In this document: positions 15,049 through 23,990 of the stretch, piece by piece
Position numbering within the stretch: the first letter of the stretch is position 1
How the letters are laid out: the number at the start of each line of letters is the position of its first letter
Source of the DNA: SZAS-79 sp038211455
GTDB lineage: Bacteria; Pseudomonadota; Gammaproteobacteria; Burkholderiales; SG8-39
NCBI GenBank assembly: GCA_038211455.1
Contig: JBBQVP010000019.1
Location: 1-39,089 of the forward strand
Length of the DNA: 39,089 nucleotides
Direction: 5' to 3'
Notes under the pieces: generated by a model
Databases searched by the model: none
What the model was told of the DNA's origin: nothing
The model's input: the letters and a program-made list of their open reading frames with translations, nothing else
Position numbers and translations under genes: made by a program

Positions 15049-16209
15049 ATGGTCCGTGACGAAAAGCAGCTCTCGGGCCTGCTCGAGACGACGCGCCGCT
15101 TCGTGCGCGAAACCGCGATACCAAACGAAGAGCGCGTCGAGCGCGAGAACGCGATCCCCGCAGAGATCGTCGACCAGATGCGCAGGCTCGGCCTGTTCGG
15201 CTGGAGCATCCCGGAGGAATACGGCGGCGCCGGCCTGACGACCGAGGAACTGTGCCTGGCCAACATGGAGATCTCGCAGTGCGCGGTGGCCTACCGCGCG
15301 CGGGCCGGCACCAACACGGGCATCGGCGCCGAAGCCATCATCCAGGACGGCACGCCGGAGCAGAAGCGGCGCTACCTGCCGCGCCTCGCGAGCGGCGAAA
15401 TCACCGGCTGCCTTGCGGTGACCGAACCCGAGGCGGGCTCCGACCTGCTCGGCGGGCTTGCCACGATGGCGGTCGAGGACGGTGACAACTGGGTGCTGAA
15501 CGGCACCAAACGCTACATCACCAACGCGCCGCTGGCCGACGTGTTCACCGTGCTCGCGCGCAGCGACCCTTCGAACAAGGGCGGCTCGGGCACGACGAGT
15601 TTTCTCGTCGAGCGCGGCACACCGGGACTGTCGATCGGGCCGGAGCACAAGAAGATGGGCCAGGAAGGCTCACCCGTGTCCGAGGTGTATTTCAACGCCT
15701 GCCGGGTGCCGAAGTCCGCTGTGCTTGGCGGCGTGCCCGGGCAGGGCTTTCGCGCGGTGATGAAATCGCTCAACAAGCAGCGCATCAACCTCGCCTCGCT
15801 CTGCACGGGCCCGGCGATCCGCCTGCTCGACGAAGCGCTGCGCCACGCGCGCACGCGCAGGCAGGGCGGCTCCGCGATCGGCGAATTCCAGCTGGTGCAG
15901 GCGATGCTCGCCGACTGCAAGGTGGAGATCTCCGCAGCGCGCGCCCTGATCCTCGAGACCGCGCGCAAGCGCGACCGCGGCGAAGACGTGACCATGGAAG
16001 TCTCGATGTGCAAGTACTACGCCTCCGAAATGGCGGGGCGCGTCGCCGACCGCGTGGTGCAGATCTTCGGCGGCGCAGGCTACTGCGAAGACATCGGCGG
16101 CTCGGTGTCGCGCTTTTACCGCGACGTGCGCCTGTTCCGGCTCTACGAGGGCACCAGCCAGATCCACCAGTTGAACATCGCCAGGCTGCTGTTGCGTGGT
16201 GAAAAGTAA
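15049..16209 (+). CDS. Acyl-CoA dehydrogenase (classical homotetrameric type)
   Basis: This 386-residue flavoenzyme carries FGWSIPEEYGGAG, CLAVTEPEAGSDLLGGLATMA, WVLNGTKRYITNAPLADV, VQIFGGAGYCEDIGGSVSRFYRDVR and LYEGTSQIHQLNIAR. Glu367 in YEGT sits at the classical catalytic-base position, unlike in the two minus-strand dehydrogenases, so this should be a self-sufficient enzyme. It starts five bases after the iclR stop. Together with the CoA-transferases downstream it would introduce the alpha-beta double bond after CoA activation. The substrate is not predictable; short or branched acyl-CoA is plausible. Confidence 0.92.
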   Translation: MVRDEKQLSGLLETTRRFVRETAIPNEERVERENAIPAEIVDQMRRLGLFGWSIPEEYGGAGLTTEELCLANMEISQCAVAYRARAGTNTGIGAEAIIQDGTPEQKRRYLPRLASGEITGCLAVTEPEAGSDLLGGLATMAVEDGDNWVLNGTKRYITNAPLADVFTVLARSDPSNKGGSGTTSFLVERGTPGLSIGPEHKKMGQEGSPVSEVYFNACRVPKSAVLGGVPGQGFRAVMKSLNKQRINLASLCTGPAIRLLDEALRHARTRRQGGSAIGEFQLVQAMLADCKVEISAARALILETARKRDRGEDVTMEVSMCKYYASEMAGRVADRVVQIFGGAGYCEDIGGSVSRFYRDVRLFRLYEGTSQIHQLNIARLLLRGEK

Positions 16210-16237
16210 AAAAGCCAAAACATACCCGGAGGAAACC

Positions 16238-17203
16238 ATGAAGACCCTGCTACGCGGCCTCGGCGCCGCCGTCCTGTTCAGTGCCGCCGCGACAGCCGGC
16301 GCGCAAGCCTGGCCCACCAAGCCGGTGCACCTGATTTCGCCCTACGCGGCCGGGGGCACCAACGACATCACCGCGCGCCTCGTGGCCGAACAGCTGCAGA
16401 AACGCCTGGGGCAGGCGATCCTGGTGGAGAACAAGCCCGGCGCGAGCACCAACATCGCCTCGGGCTACGTCGCAAAGAGCGCGCCAGACGGCTACACCCT
16501 CTACTGGGTGGCGGCGCCGTTCACCGTCAACCCGTCGCTGTTCAAGACGATTCCCTACGACCCGCTCAAGGACTTCGCACCGGTGATGCAGACCGTGATC
16601 CAGCCGATCCTGTTTTCGGTGCCGGCCTCCTCGCCCGCGAAGACGGTGAAGGAATACATCGACCTCGTGCGCGCCAAGCCCGACCAGTCCACCGTCTGCA
16701 GCCCGGGCAACGGCAGCGGCCCGCACCTGGCGATGGAGCAGCTTGCCGGCACCACCGGCGCGCCGCTCGTGCACGTGCCCTACAAGGGCGACGCGCCCGC
16801 GGTCAACGACCTGCTCGGCGCGCGTGTCGGCGCGTGCATGAACGCGTTCGGCACGCCGCTGCCGCACATCAAGGCCGGCAAACTGCGCGCGCTCGCCGTG
16901 GTTGCAAAGGAACGCATGCCGCAACTGCCCGACGTCCCGACCTTCAGCGAAGCCGGCTTCCCGGCTGTGGATGCCTACGCCTGGTTCGGCCTGCTCGCGC
17001 CGGCCGGCACGCCGCCGGCGATCATCGAACGGTTGAACAGCGAGGTCAACGCGGTGATGAAGAGCAAGGAAGTGCTCGACCGGTTCACCCTGCTCGGCGC
17101 GCTGGCGGTGACGGGCAGCGCCGCGGATTTCGACCGCTTCATGCGCGCCGACCTGCAGAAATGGGCGCGTATTGTCAAAGAGCGCAATATCAAGGCGGAC
17201 TGA
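16238..17203 (+). CDS. Bug/TctC-family tricarboxylate transporter substrate-binding protein
   Basis: This 321-residue periplasmic protein has a signal peptide (MKTLLRGLGAAVLFSAAATAGAQA) and Bug-family motifs: WPTKPVHLISPYAAGGTNDITARLVA, QAILVENKPGASTNIA, FAPVMQT and LAVVAKERMPQLPDVPTFSEAGF. The ATG follows GGAGG at six to seven bases. No tctA or tctB membrane genes are nearby, so it is an orphan binding protein, as is common in Burkholderiales. It may work with a distant permease or as a sensor. Being in the CoA-transferase operon, it probably binds the carboxylate that the operon degrades. Confidence 0.92.
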   Translation: MKTLLRGLGAAVLFSAAATAGAQAWPTKPVHLISPYAAGGTNDITARLVAEQLQKRLGQAILVENKPGASTNIASGYVAKSAPDGYTLYWVAAPFTVNPSLFKTIPYDPLKDFAPVMQTVIQPILFSVPASSPAKTVKEYIDLVRAKPDQSTVCSPGNGSGPHLAMEQLAGTTGAPLVHVPYKGDAPAVNDLLGARVGACMNAFGTPLPHIKAGKLRALAVVAKERMPQLPDVPTFSEAGFPAVDAYAWFGLLAPAGTPPAIIERLNSEVNAVMKSKEVLDRFTLLGALAVTGSAADFDRFMRADLQKWARIVKERNIKAD

Positions 17204-17206
17204 ACG

Positions 17207-18454
17207 ATGAGCGGAGCGGGGAAACCGGGCCTCGCCCAGGGGCCGACGAAACAAGGCGCGGCCCAGGGGCCACTCAGGGGCCTGCGCGTCCTCGACATCG
17301 CGACCATCGTCGCCGCGCCCTCGGCTGCGGCGATGCTCGGCGACTACGGCGCCGAGGTGGTCAAGCTCGAGCTGCCGATCGGAGATGGCGCGCGCGGCTT
17401 CCCACCGCACAAGGAGGGCAAGGCGCTGTGGTGGAAGGTCACCAACCGCAACAAGAAGTTCGCCACGCTCGACCTGAGAAAGCCCGAGGGCATCGCGATT
17501 CTCAAGCGGCTGCTGCCGAAGTTCGACGTGCTGATCGAGAACTTCCGCCCCGGCACGCTCGACAAGTGGGGCCTGCCGAAGGAGGTGCTGTGGGCGATCC
17601 AGCCGCGCCTCGTGATCCTGCGTGCCACCGGCTTCGGCCAGACCGGGCCCTACCGCAACCGGCCGGGCTTTGCGCGCATCTTCGAGGCAATGAGCGGCCT
17701 CACCTACATCACCGGCGAGCCGGACGGCGAGCCCATGCACGCGGGCTACCCGATCGGCGACGCGGTGGGCGGCGTGTTCGGCGCGCTGGGCATCATGACC
17801 GCGCTGTGGAAGCGCGCGAAGGACCCCGACGCCCCCGGCGAGGAGATCGACCTCTCGATGACCGAGGCCACGCTGAAGCTGCTCGACTTCCTCGCCATCG
17901 AGCACGACCAGCTCGGCGCGGTGCGTGAGCGCAGCGGCAATGCCAATCAGTATTCGGCGCCCGCGGCAGTGTTCCGCACCAAGGACAAGCGCTGGGTCAC
18001 GCTGGCCGGATCGACCAACACGCTGTACGCGAACAACTGCCGGGCGATCGGGCGGCCGGAACTGATCGAGGACCCGCGCTTTGCCAACAACGCGCAGCGC
18101 GTGACCTACATGAAGGAGCTGAACTCAATCTTCTCCGACTGGTGCGCGCAGAACACGCTCGAGGAAGTGCTTGCCGCCTTCGAGCGCGCGCAGGGCACGA
18201 TCGCACCGATCTACTCGGTCGACCAGATCTTCGCCGACCCGCAGATGCAGGCGCGCGATGCGATCACCAGCGTGCCGGACGCGGATTTCGGCAGCGTGCG
18301 CATGCAGAACGTGGTGCCGCGCTTCGTGAACGACCCGGGCAAGGTACACACCACCGGGGGCGCGATCGGCTGCGACAACGACGAGATCTACGGCGAGTGG
18401 CTGGGGCTCACTCCGGCCGAACAACAGCAGCTGAAACAATCGGGAGTGATCTGA
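17207..18454 (+). CDS. CaiB/BaiF-family (class III) CoA-transferase 1
   Basis: This 415-residue protein begins, after about 20 variable residues, with GPLRGLRVLDIATIVAAPSAAAMLGDYGAEVVKLE, the class III N-terminal fold. GTLDKWGL, TGFGQTGPY and YPIGDAVGGVFGALGIMTAL follow. Asp185 in the last motif aligns by motif with the catalytic aspartate that forms the acyl-enzyme anhydride. It would move CoA between two carboxylic acids. It is three bases after the TctC-like gene and shares one base with the next gene. It is a clear paralogue of the transferase at 19605, with several identical runs (WKVTNRNKK, VPDADFGSV). Confidence 0.92.
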   Translation: MSGAGKPGLAQGPTKQGAAQGPLRGLRVLDIATIVAAPSAAAMLGDYGAEVVKLELPIGDGARGFPPHKEGKALWWKVTNRNKKFATLDLRKPEGIAILKRLLPKFDVLIENFRPGTLDKWGLPKEVLWAIQPRLVILRATGFGQTGPYRNRPGFARIFEAMSGLTYITGEPDGEPMHAGYPIGDAVGGVFGALGIMTALWKRAKDPDAPGEEIDLSMTEATLKLLDFLAIEHDQLGAVRERSGNANQYSAPAAVFRTKDKRWVTLAGSTNTLYANNCRAIGRPELIEDPRFANNAQRVTYMKELNSIFSDWCAQNTLEEVLAAFERAQGTIAPIYSVDQIFADPQMQARDAITSVPDADFGSVRMQNVVPRFVNDPGKVHTTGGAIGCDNDEIYGEWLGLTPAEQQQLKQSGVI

Positions 18455-19599
18455 TGGGACCACTGAGCGGAATCAAGGTCGTCGAGTTCGAGGCCATCGG
18501 CCCCGGACCGTTCTGCGGGATGATGCTCGCCGACATGGGCGCGGACGTGATCGTGATCGACCGGGCCGGCAGCGCGGACCTGGGCCTCAATCGCGAGCGC
18601 TGGTACGACACCATGATGCGCGGCCGCCGGTCGGTCACCCTCGACATGAAATCGAAGGACGGGGCGGCTGCCGCGCTGGAGTTGATCGGCCGCGCGGATG
18701 CATTGATCGAAGGCTTCCGGCCCGGCGTCATGGAGCGGCTCGGCGTGGGTCCCGACGCGGCGCTCGCGCGCAATCCGAAGCTCGTCTACGGCCGCATGAC
18801 CGGCTGGGGGCAGAGCGGGCCGATGGCGGCGCGCGCGGGGCACGACATCAACTACATCGCGCTCGCCGGCCCGCTGGCCGCGATCGGCCGCGCGGGCGAT
18901 GCGCCGGTGCCTCCGCTCAACCTGGTCGGCGATTTCGGCGGCGGCGGCATGCTGCTCGCGTTCGGCATCGCGGCGGGGCTGGTCGAAGCGCAGCGCTCCG
19001 GCAAGGGACAGGTGATCGACGCCGCAATGTGCGAGGGCGCTTCGCTGCTCACCACGATGTTCCACGGCATGCTGGCTGCCAAGCGCTGGTCCGAAGTGCC
19101 CGCCTCGAACCATCTCGATACCGGCGCCCCGTGGTACGACACCTACGCAACCAGGGATGGCAAGCACGTGTCCATCGGTTCGATCGAGGGCCGCTTCTAC
19201 GCCGACTTGCTGGTGCGGCTGGGGATCGCAACCGAAGACCTGCCCAAACAGCACGACCGGGCCGGCTGGCCGGTGCTGCGCGCCCGTTATGCGGCCGCAT
19301 TCAAAACGAAGACCCGCGATGAATGGTGCGCGGTGTTCGCGGATTCGGACGCGTGCTTTGCCCCGGTGCTCAACTGGAGCGAGGCCTACGCGCATCCGCA
19401 CAACGTGGAGCGCAACAGCTTCATCGAGGTCGGCGGTGTGAAGCAACCCGCTCCCGCGCCACGCTTTTCGCGCACCCCGGGCGAAGTGCAGAGAAAGCCA
19501 CCCGAGCGCGGCGAAGGCGGCAAGGCGGCGCTCGCCGACTGGGGCTTCGACGCCGCGGCGCTGGCGAAACTGCAGACGCTCGGCCTGGGTTTCGCCTGA
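18454..19599 (+). CDS. Alpha-methylacyl-CoA racemase-like protein (class III fold)
   Basis: This 381-residue protein is in the same superfamily as the flanking transferases but belongs to the racemase branch. GPGPFCGMMLADMGADVIVID and TGWGQSGPMAARAGHDINYIALAG are racemase motifs. His130, Asp160 (NLVGDFGGG) and Glu245 (SIEGRFYA) match in motif and spacing the catalytic His126, Asp156 and Glu241 of the mycobacterial enzyme MCR. It would interconvert 2-methylacyl-CoA epimers, so the pathway may handle alpha-methyl-branched acids. It is translationally coupled (TGATG) to the preceding transferase and has GGGAGTG upstream. Confidence 0.93.
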   Translation: MGPLSGIKVVEFEAIGPGPFCGMMLADMGADVIVIDRAGSADLGLNRERWYDTMMRGRRSVTLDMKSKDGAAAALELIGRADALIEGFRPGVMERLGVGPDAALARNPKLVYGRMTGWGQSGPMAARAGHDINYIALAGPLAAIGRAGDAPVPPLNLVGDFGGGGMLLAFGIAAGLVEAQRSGKGQVIDAAMCEGASLLTTMFHGMLAAKRWSEVPASNHLDTGAPWYDTYATRDGKHVSIGSIEGRFYADLLVRLGIATEDLPKQHDRAGWPVLRARYAAAFKTKTRDEWCAVFADSDACFAPVLNWSEAYAHPHNVERNSFIEVGGVKQPAPAPRFSRTPGEVQRKPPERGEGGKAALADWGFDAAALAKLQTLGLGFA

Positions 19600-19604
19600 C
19601 CGGG

Positions 19605-20846
19605 ATGGCTGACACCGCTCCCCCACAGGACACACAGCCCGCAAGCCCCTTCACGGGACCGCTCGCCGGGCTGCGGGTACTCGATATTTCAAATGTCATC
19701 GCCGGGCCGTTCGCGGCCGGCATGCTCGGTGACTTCGGCGCCGAGGTCCTCAAGCTCGAGCTGCCGGGGGTTGGCGATGCGCTGCGCGCGCTGCCCCCGC
19801 ACAAGGACGGCAAGCCGCTGATCTGGAAGGTCACCAACCGCAACAAGAAGGCGATCACGCTCGACCTGCGCAAACCCGAGGGCTGCGCCCTCTTCAAGCG
19901 CCTCGTGCCGCGCTTCGACGTGCTGATCGAGAACTACCGGCCGGGAACGCTCGACAAATGGGGCCTCGCCAAGGAAACCCTCTGGGCGCTGGCGCCGAAA
20001 CTCACGATCCTCAGGCTCACCGGCTTTGGGCAGACCGGGCCGTACAGCAGCTTGCCGGGATTCGCGCGCCTGTTCGAGGCCTACTCCGGGCTGACCTACA
20101 TCACCGGCGAACGCAACGGCCCGCCGCTGCATCCGGGCTACCCGATCGGCGATCCGATCGCCGGCGTGTTCGGCGCGTTCAGCATCGTGACCGCGCTCTA
20201 CCACCGGCTGAAACACCCGGATTCTCCCGGCCAGGAGATCGACCTCTCGGCCACCGAGGCCATGATGCGCCTGCTCGAAGTGCTGCCCATCGAGCACGAC
20301 CAGCTCGGCCAGGTGCACGAGCGCATCGGCAACGACAATGCCTACGTCGCCCCGGCTAACATCTTCCCCACGTCGGACGGGCACTGGGTCACCTTCACCT
20401 GCGCGACGCAGAACATCTTCGAGCGCTTCGCCACGCTGATCGGCCGCGCCGACCTGCTCTCCGATCCCCGCTTCGCGAAAAACCCCGCGCGCGTGGCGCA
20501 CCGGGCCGAAATCGATGCCATCGCCGCAGCATGGGTGGGCGCGCTTCCGCTCGCAGAGGTGCTCGACAAGCTCAACGCCGTGGGCGTCTCGGTGGCGCCG
20601 ATCTACAGTAACCGGCAGATCGCCACAGACCCGCATATGATCGCGCGCAACGCGGTGACTTCGGTGCCGGACGCGGACTTCGGCAGCGTGAAGATGCCCG
20701 GCGTGGTGCCGCGCTTTTCCGCCACACCGGGCGCGATCCGCTCGACCGGCCCGGCGCTCGGCGCGCACAACGCCGAAGTGTTCGGCGGATGGCTGGGGCT
20801 TGCGGAAACCGAACAGGCGCGGCTGCGCGAAGCCGGCGTGATCTAG
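19605..20846 (+). CDS. CaiB/BaiF-family (class III) CoA-transferase 2
   Basis: This 413-residue paralogue of the transferase at 17207 has GPLAGLRVLDISNVIAGPFAAGMLGDFGAEVLKLE, IENYRPGTLDKWGL, TGFGQTGPY and YPIGDPIAGVFGAFSIVTALYHR, with the presumed catalytic Asp183. It starts five bases after the racemase-like gene without a clear ribosome binding site, so it probably depends on coupling. Two similar transferases in one operon could form a heteromer, as for succinyl-CoA-dependent two-subunit enzymes such as benzylsuccinate CoA-transferase, or act on donor and acceptor acids separately. Both keep the aspartate. Confidence 0.92.
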   Translation: MADTAPPQDTQPASPFTGPLAGLRVLDISNVIAGPFAAGMLGDFGAEVLKLELPGVGDALRALPPHKDGKPLIWKVTNRNKKAITLDLRKPEGCALFKRLVPRFDVLIENYRPGTLDKWGLAKETLWALAPKLTILRLTGFGQTGPYSSLPGFARLFEAYSGLTYITGERNGPPLHPGYPIGDPIAGVFGAFSIVTALYHRLKHPDSPGQEIDLSATEAMMRLLEVLPIEHDQLGQVHERIGNDNAYVAPANIFPTSDGHWVTFTCATQNIFERFATLIGRADLLSDPRFAKNPARVAHRAEIDAIAAAWVGALPLAEVLDKLNAVGVSVAPIYSNRQIATDPHMIARNAVTSVPDADFGSVKMPGVVPRFSATPGAIRSTGPALGAHNAEVFGGWLGLAETEQARLREAGVI

Positions 20847-20870
20847 CCACGGCCGCGGCACCCGAGCGCA

Positions 20871-21683
20871 ATGGATACCGCATTCTTCTGGCTCTCCAAG
20901 CTCGTGTGGTTAGTCCTCACGCCAGACAGCCTGCTGCTGATCCTCGTGCTGCTCGCCTGGGCGCTGCTGCTGCGCGGCGCGCTCAAGTGGGCGAAGCGGG
21001 TGCTGGGCCTCGCGGCGGTTTCGATGCTGGTGATCGCACTGCTGCCACTGGGCGAGTGGGTGCTCTATCCCCTCGAAGCGCGCTTCGAGGCCAACCCGGC
21101 GCTGCCGCAGAAGGTCGACGGGATCATCGTGCTCGGCGGCGCCGAAGACGGCACGCGGTCCGCGGCCTGGGCGCAGCCGGAAACCAACGGAGCCGGCGAT
21201 CGGTTCCTGGCCTCGCTCGCGCTTGCGCGCCAGTACCCCGGGGCGCGCATCCTGTTCACCTCGGGTAGCGCGAGCCTGAGGGGTCAGGGTCAGAAGCTTT
21301 CGGGCGCGGACGTCGCCCGGACGCTGTATGCGCAGCAGGGGCTGGATCCCTCGCGCCTGATCCTGGAGAGCGCGTCGCGCAACACCGCCGAGAACGTCGC
21401 GCTGAGCAAAAGGCTCATCCGCCCGGCACGCGGGGAAGTGTGGCTGCTGGTGACCTCGGCCTTCCACATGCCGCGCGCGGTCGGCATCTTCTGCAAGGCC
21501 GGCTGGCCGGTCGTGCCCTACCCCGTGGACCATCTCACGGTGCGCGGCGACCTCGTGCGCTTCGACTACGGCCTGCAAGGCAGCCTCGACGCATTGGGGG
21601 TCGGCCTCAAGGAATGGCTCGGCCTCGCCGCGTACTACGTGACCGGACGGACCAGCGCGCTGTTCCCCTCCGGCTGCCCTTAG
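20871..21683 (+). CDS. YdcF/ElyC-family membrane protein (DUF218)
   Basis: This 270-residue protein has two N-terminal membrane segments (about residues 18-35 and 45-60) followed by a periplasmic DUF218 domain: VDGIIVLGGAEDGTRS, ILFTSGSASLRGQG, SRNTAENVALSKRL and VWLLVTSAFHMPRAVGIFCKAGW. In E. coli the relatives ElyC, SanA and YdcF are linked to envelope integrity or to nucleotide binding, but the reaction is unsettled. It starts 24 bases after the CoA-transferase, so read-through is possible, yet its role appears unrelated to the catabolic operon. Confidence 0.88.
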   Translation: MDTAFFWLSKLVWLVLTPDSLLLILVLLAWALLLRGALKWAKRVLGLAAVSMLVIALLPLGEWVLYPLEARFEANPALPQKVDGIIVLGGAEDGTRSAAWAQPETNGAGDRFLASLALARQYPGARILFTSGSASLRGQGQKLSGADVARTLYAQQGLDPSRLILESASRNTAENVALSKRLIRPARGEVWLLVTSAFHMPRAVGIFCKAGWPVVPYPVDHLTVRGDLVRFDYGLQGSLDALGVGLKEWLGLAAYYVTGRTSALFPSGCP

Positions 21684-21711
21684 CCGGGGCCACGGCTGGA
21701 TCGGGGAACGC

Positions 21712-21731
21712 CCCGGCCCGGCCGGGCCGGG
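21712..21731. repeat. 20-base perfect G/C palindrome
   Basis: CCCGGCCCGGCCGGGCCGGG lies in the 114-base gap between the YdcF-like and spermidine-synthase-like genes. A second weak hairpin (AGCCG/CGGCT) lies just after the YdcF-like stop. Neither is followed by a T-run. It may slow polymerase or act as a weak terminator. Confidence 0.6.
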
Positions 21732-21797
21732 CAATGACGTCATGCAAGTGATGATGCGAGAATCCCTTGCACGCCCCGGCGCACTTTCGCGACTCAC

Positions 21798-23882
21798 ATG
21801 ATCCTCTACGCGCTCACTATTTTCGTTTCCGCGTTCCTGCTGTTTCTGGTGCAGCCGCTGATCGCAAAACAGATCCTGCCCTGGTTCGGCGGCACGGCCG
21901 CCGTCTGGACAACCTGCCTGGTTTTCTTTCAGTTTGCGTTGCTTGCCGGTTACTTCTATTCCGACTGGATCACGCGAAGGCTCACGCCGAAGCGCCAGGT
22001 CATCGTGCACCTGGTGCTCGTCGGGATCGCGCTGGCGCTGTTGCCGATCATTCCGGACGCATCGTGGAAGCCGCTCGGCGACGAGGCGCCGGGCCTGCGC
22101 ATCCTGCTGTTGCTCGCCGCGACCATCGGCCTGCCATATTTCCTGCTGTCGACCACCGGCCCCCTGGTCCAGGCCTGGTTTGCCCGCACCTATCCGCACG
22201 CGAGCCCCTACCGCCTGTTTGCGCTCTCCAACCTGGCGTCGATGCTTGCGCTGCTTGGTTACCCCTGGTTGATCGAGCCGAATATCGCGACGCAGCCGCA
22301 AGCCTGGGCCTGGTCGATCGGCTTTGTGCTGTTTGCGGCTCTCATCGCGATGGCCGGGAGATTCGCGCTGAAAGACGCATCTGCGATACCCGCGCTGACC
22401 GTGCCGACCCCGGCCCCCGACAAAACAGCCGATCCAGCGCCATCCGCAGCGCCGCTGGCGCCGCCACCGGGTCGCGCCACCATGACGCTGTGGATACTGC
22501 TTGCGGCCCTCGGTTCAGTGATGCTGCTGGCCGTTACAAACCACCTCACGCAGAACATCTCATCGATCCCGCTGCTCTGGGTGGTGCCGCTCGCCTTGTA
22601 TCTGCTCAGCTTCATCCTGTGCTTCGATGGCAGGGGCTGGTACCGGCGCGCACTGCTGTTTCCGGTGCTCGGCGCAGCGGTGCTGGCGATGAGTTACACG
22701 CTGGCCGCGAAAGATCTGGAATACAAGCTGCACTGGCAGATCGGCGTCTTTTTAGCGGGGCTGTTTGCTGCCTGCATGTTTTGCCATGGCGAGCTGGCGG
22801 CGCGCAAACCGCCCCCCCGGCATCTGACCACCTTCTACCTGATGATCTCCATAGGAGGCGCGCTCGGTGCGTTCCTGGTGGGCATCCTCGCGCCGCTGGT
22901 GCTGCCCGCTTATTTCGAGCTCGAGATCGCCCTTGTTGTCGTGGCGGCGCTGGCGACGGTCAGCGTGTGGGATGTCACCCGTACTCGCCCTGGCCGTTGG
23001 CGCCAATTGGCGATGGTCGCAGGCGCGCTGGTAACACTCACCGCGACCGCCTTCGGTGCCTACGCCGTGCAGCGCTACCGCGAGGACGTGATCTTCGCTT
23101 CGCGAAATTTTTACGGGACCCTGCGCGTCAAGGAGTTCCTGCCACCGGCGGTTGAGGATGGACGGCGCACACTCGTGCACGGCGCGATCAAGCATGGCGA
23201 CCAGTACCTCGATCCGCGTTTCAGCATCGCGTCAACGACCTATTACACGATCCGGTCGGGTATCGGGCTCACGCTCGACCTTAAAGCACAATTGGCGCCG
23301 GGCAAGGCTCGCCGGGTCGGGGTGGTTGGCCTCGGCACGGGGACACTGGCATCCTACGGGCTCGGCGGGGACGTATTTCGCTTTTACGAAATCGATCCGG
23401 CCGTGGTCGCCGTTGCGAACAGTCACTTTACCTACCTGAAACAAACCCGTGCCCGCATCGAAACGGCTCTGGGCGATGCGCGCCTCAACCTTGCGCGTGA
23501 GCCCGACCAGCATTTCGATGTCCTGGCCATCGACGCATTTTCGAGTGACGCAATTCCGGTTCACCTGATCACCCGCGAGGCACTCAACATCTATGCCCGG
23601 CACATGAAGGCCGATGGCGTCATCGCATTTCACGTTACAAACCGGTACCTCGACCTGAAGCCGATTGTCGCAAAGCTCGCCGAGGCAGGCAGTTTCAAGG
23701 TGGCATGGGTTCGTGATGTGGACGGCAGCGGCTCAACCATCAGCGACTGGGTGCTACTGACCAGGGACCCGGCGTTCCTGCTTCACCCAAAGATCGCCGA
23801 CAAGTCGATGGCAATTACGCCTCGACCAGGTTGGCGCGTGTGGACGGATGACTTCAACAATCTGCTACAGGTGCTTCAGTGA
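21798..23882 (+). CDS. Membrane-anchored spermidine-synthase-like fusion protein
   Basis: This 694-residue protein has roughly the first 420 residues as a multi-pass membrane domain (VSAFLLFLVQPLIAKQILPWFGG, then many hydrophobic segments) and about residues 480-660 as a Rossmann methyltransferase-like domain of the polyamine-synthase family: VGVVGLGTGTLASYG, RFYEIDP, IETALGDARLNL and LAIDAFSSDAIPVHLITREAL. The conserved DAFSSDAIP segment is the spermidine-synthase-like gate region. Such fusions are widespread but poorly characterised, and an aminopropyl transfer reaction is unproven. No strong Shine-Dalgarno precedes the ATG. It is convergent with the FecR gene. Confidence 0.88.
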   Translation: MILYALTIFVSAFLLFLVQPLIAKQILPWFGGTAAVWTTCLVFFQFALLAGYFYSDWITRRLTPKRQVIVHLVLVGIALALLPIIPDASWKPLGDEAPGLRILLLLAATIGLPYFLLSTTGPLVQAWFARTYPHASPYRLFALSNLASMLALLGYPWLIEPNIATQPQAWAWSIGFVLFAALIAMAGRFALKDASAIPALTVPTPAPDKTADPAPSAAPLAPPPGRATMTLWILLAALGSVMLLAVTNHLTQNISSIPLLWVVPLALYLLSFILCFDGRGWYRRALLFPVLGAAVLAMSYTLAAKDLEYKLHWQIGVFLAGLFAACMFCHGELAARKPPPRHLTTFYLMISIGGALGAFLVGILAPLVLPAYFELEIALVVVAALATVSVWDVTRTRPGRWRQLAMVAGALVTLTATAFGAYAVQRYREDVIFASRNFYGTLRVKEFLPPAVEDGRRTLVHGAIKHGDQYLDPRFSIASTTYYTIRSGIGLTLDLKAQLAPGKARRVGVVGLGTGTLASYGLGGDVFRFYEIDPAVVAVANSHFTYLKQTRARIETALGDARLNLAREPDQHFDVLAIDAFSSDAIPVHLITREALNIYARHMKADGVIAFHVTNRYLDLKPIVAKLAEAGSFKVAWVRDVDGSGSTISDWVLLTRDPAFLLHPKIADKSMAITPRPGWRVWTDDFNNLLQVLQ

Positions 23883-23930
23883 ACCGCGCCGCGGTTCATA
23901 TGACCCGGTGGCCCGCGCCTCGCAGCCCAT

Positions 23931-23966
23931 AAAGAAAAACGGCGGTCATCCGTCAGGATGACCGCC
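23931..23966 (-). terminator. Rho-independent terminator of the FecR-domain gene
   Basis: GGCGGTCATCC (23941-23951) and GGATGACCGCC (23956-23966) form an 11-base perfect stem with a four-base loop. On the minus strand the stem is followed by GTTTTTCTTT, a clear T-run. It lies 24 bases after the FecR stop and closes the whole minus-strand exopolysaccharide block. On the plus strand there is no T-run, so it may only partly stop transcription from the other side. Confidence 0.88.
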
Positions 23967-23990
23967 GCCAGCAGGATGATGCGCTTCAGG

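Noticed and set aside
16250..17905. 551-codon minus-strand open frame opposite the TctC-like gene and CoA-transferase
   Set aside because: It is a shadow of two clear genes with typical low-quality composition.
23881..23897. GAACCGC/GCGGTTC hairpin as terminator of the spermidine-synthase-like gene
   Set aside because: The stem is only seven bases and begins at the stop codon with no T-run after it. It may still weaken read-through, but there is not enough to call it.
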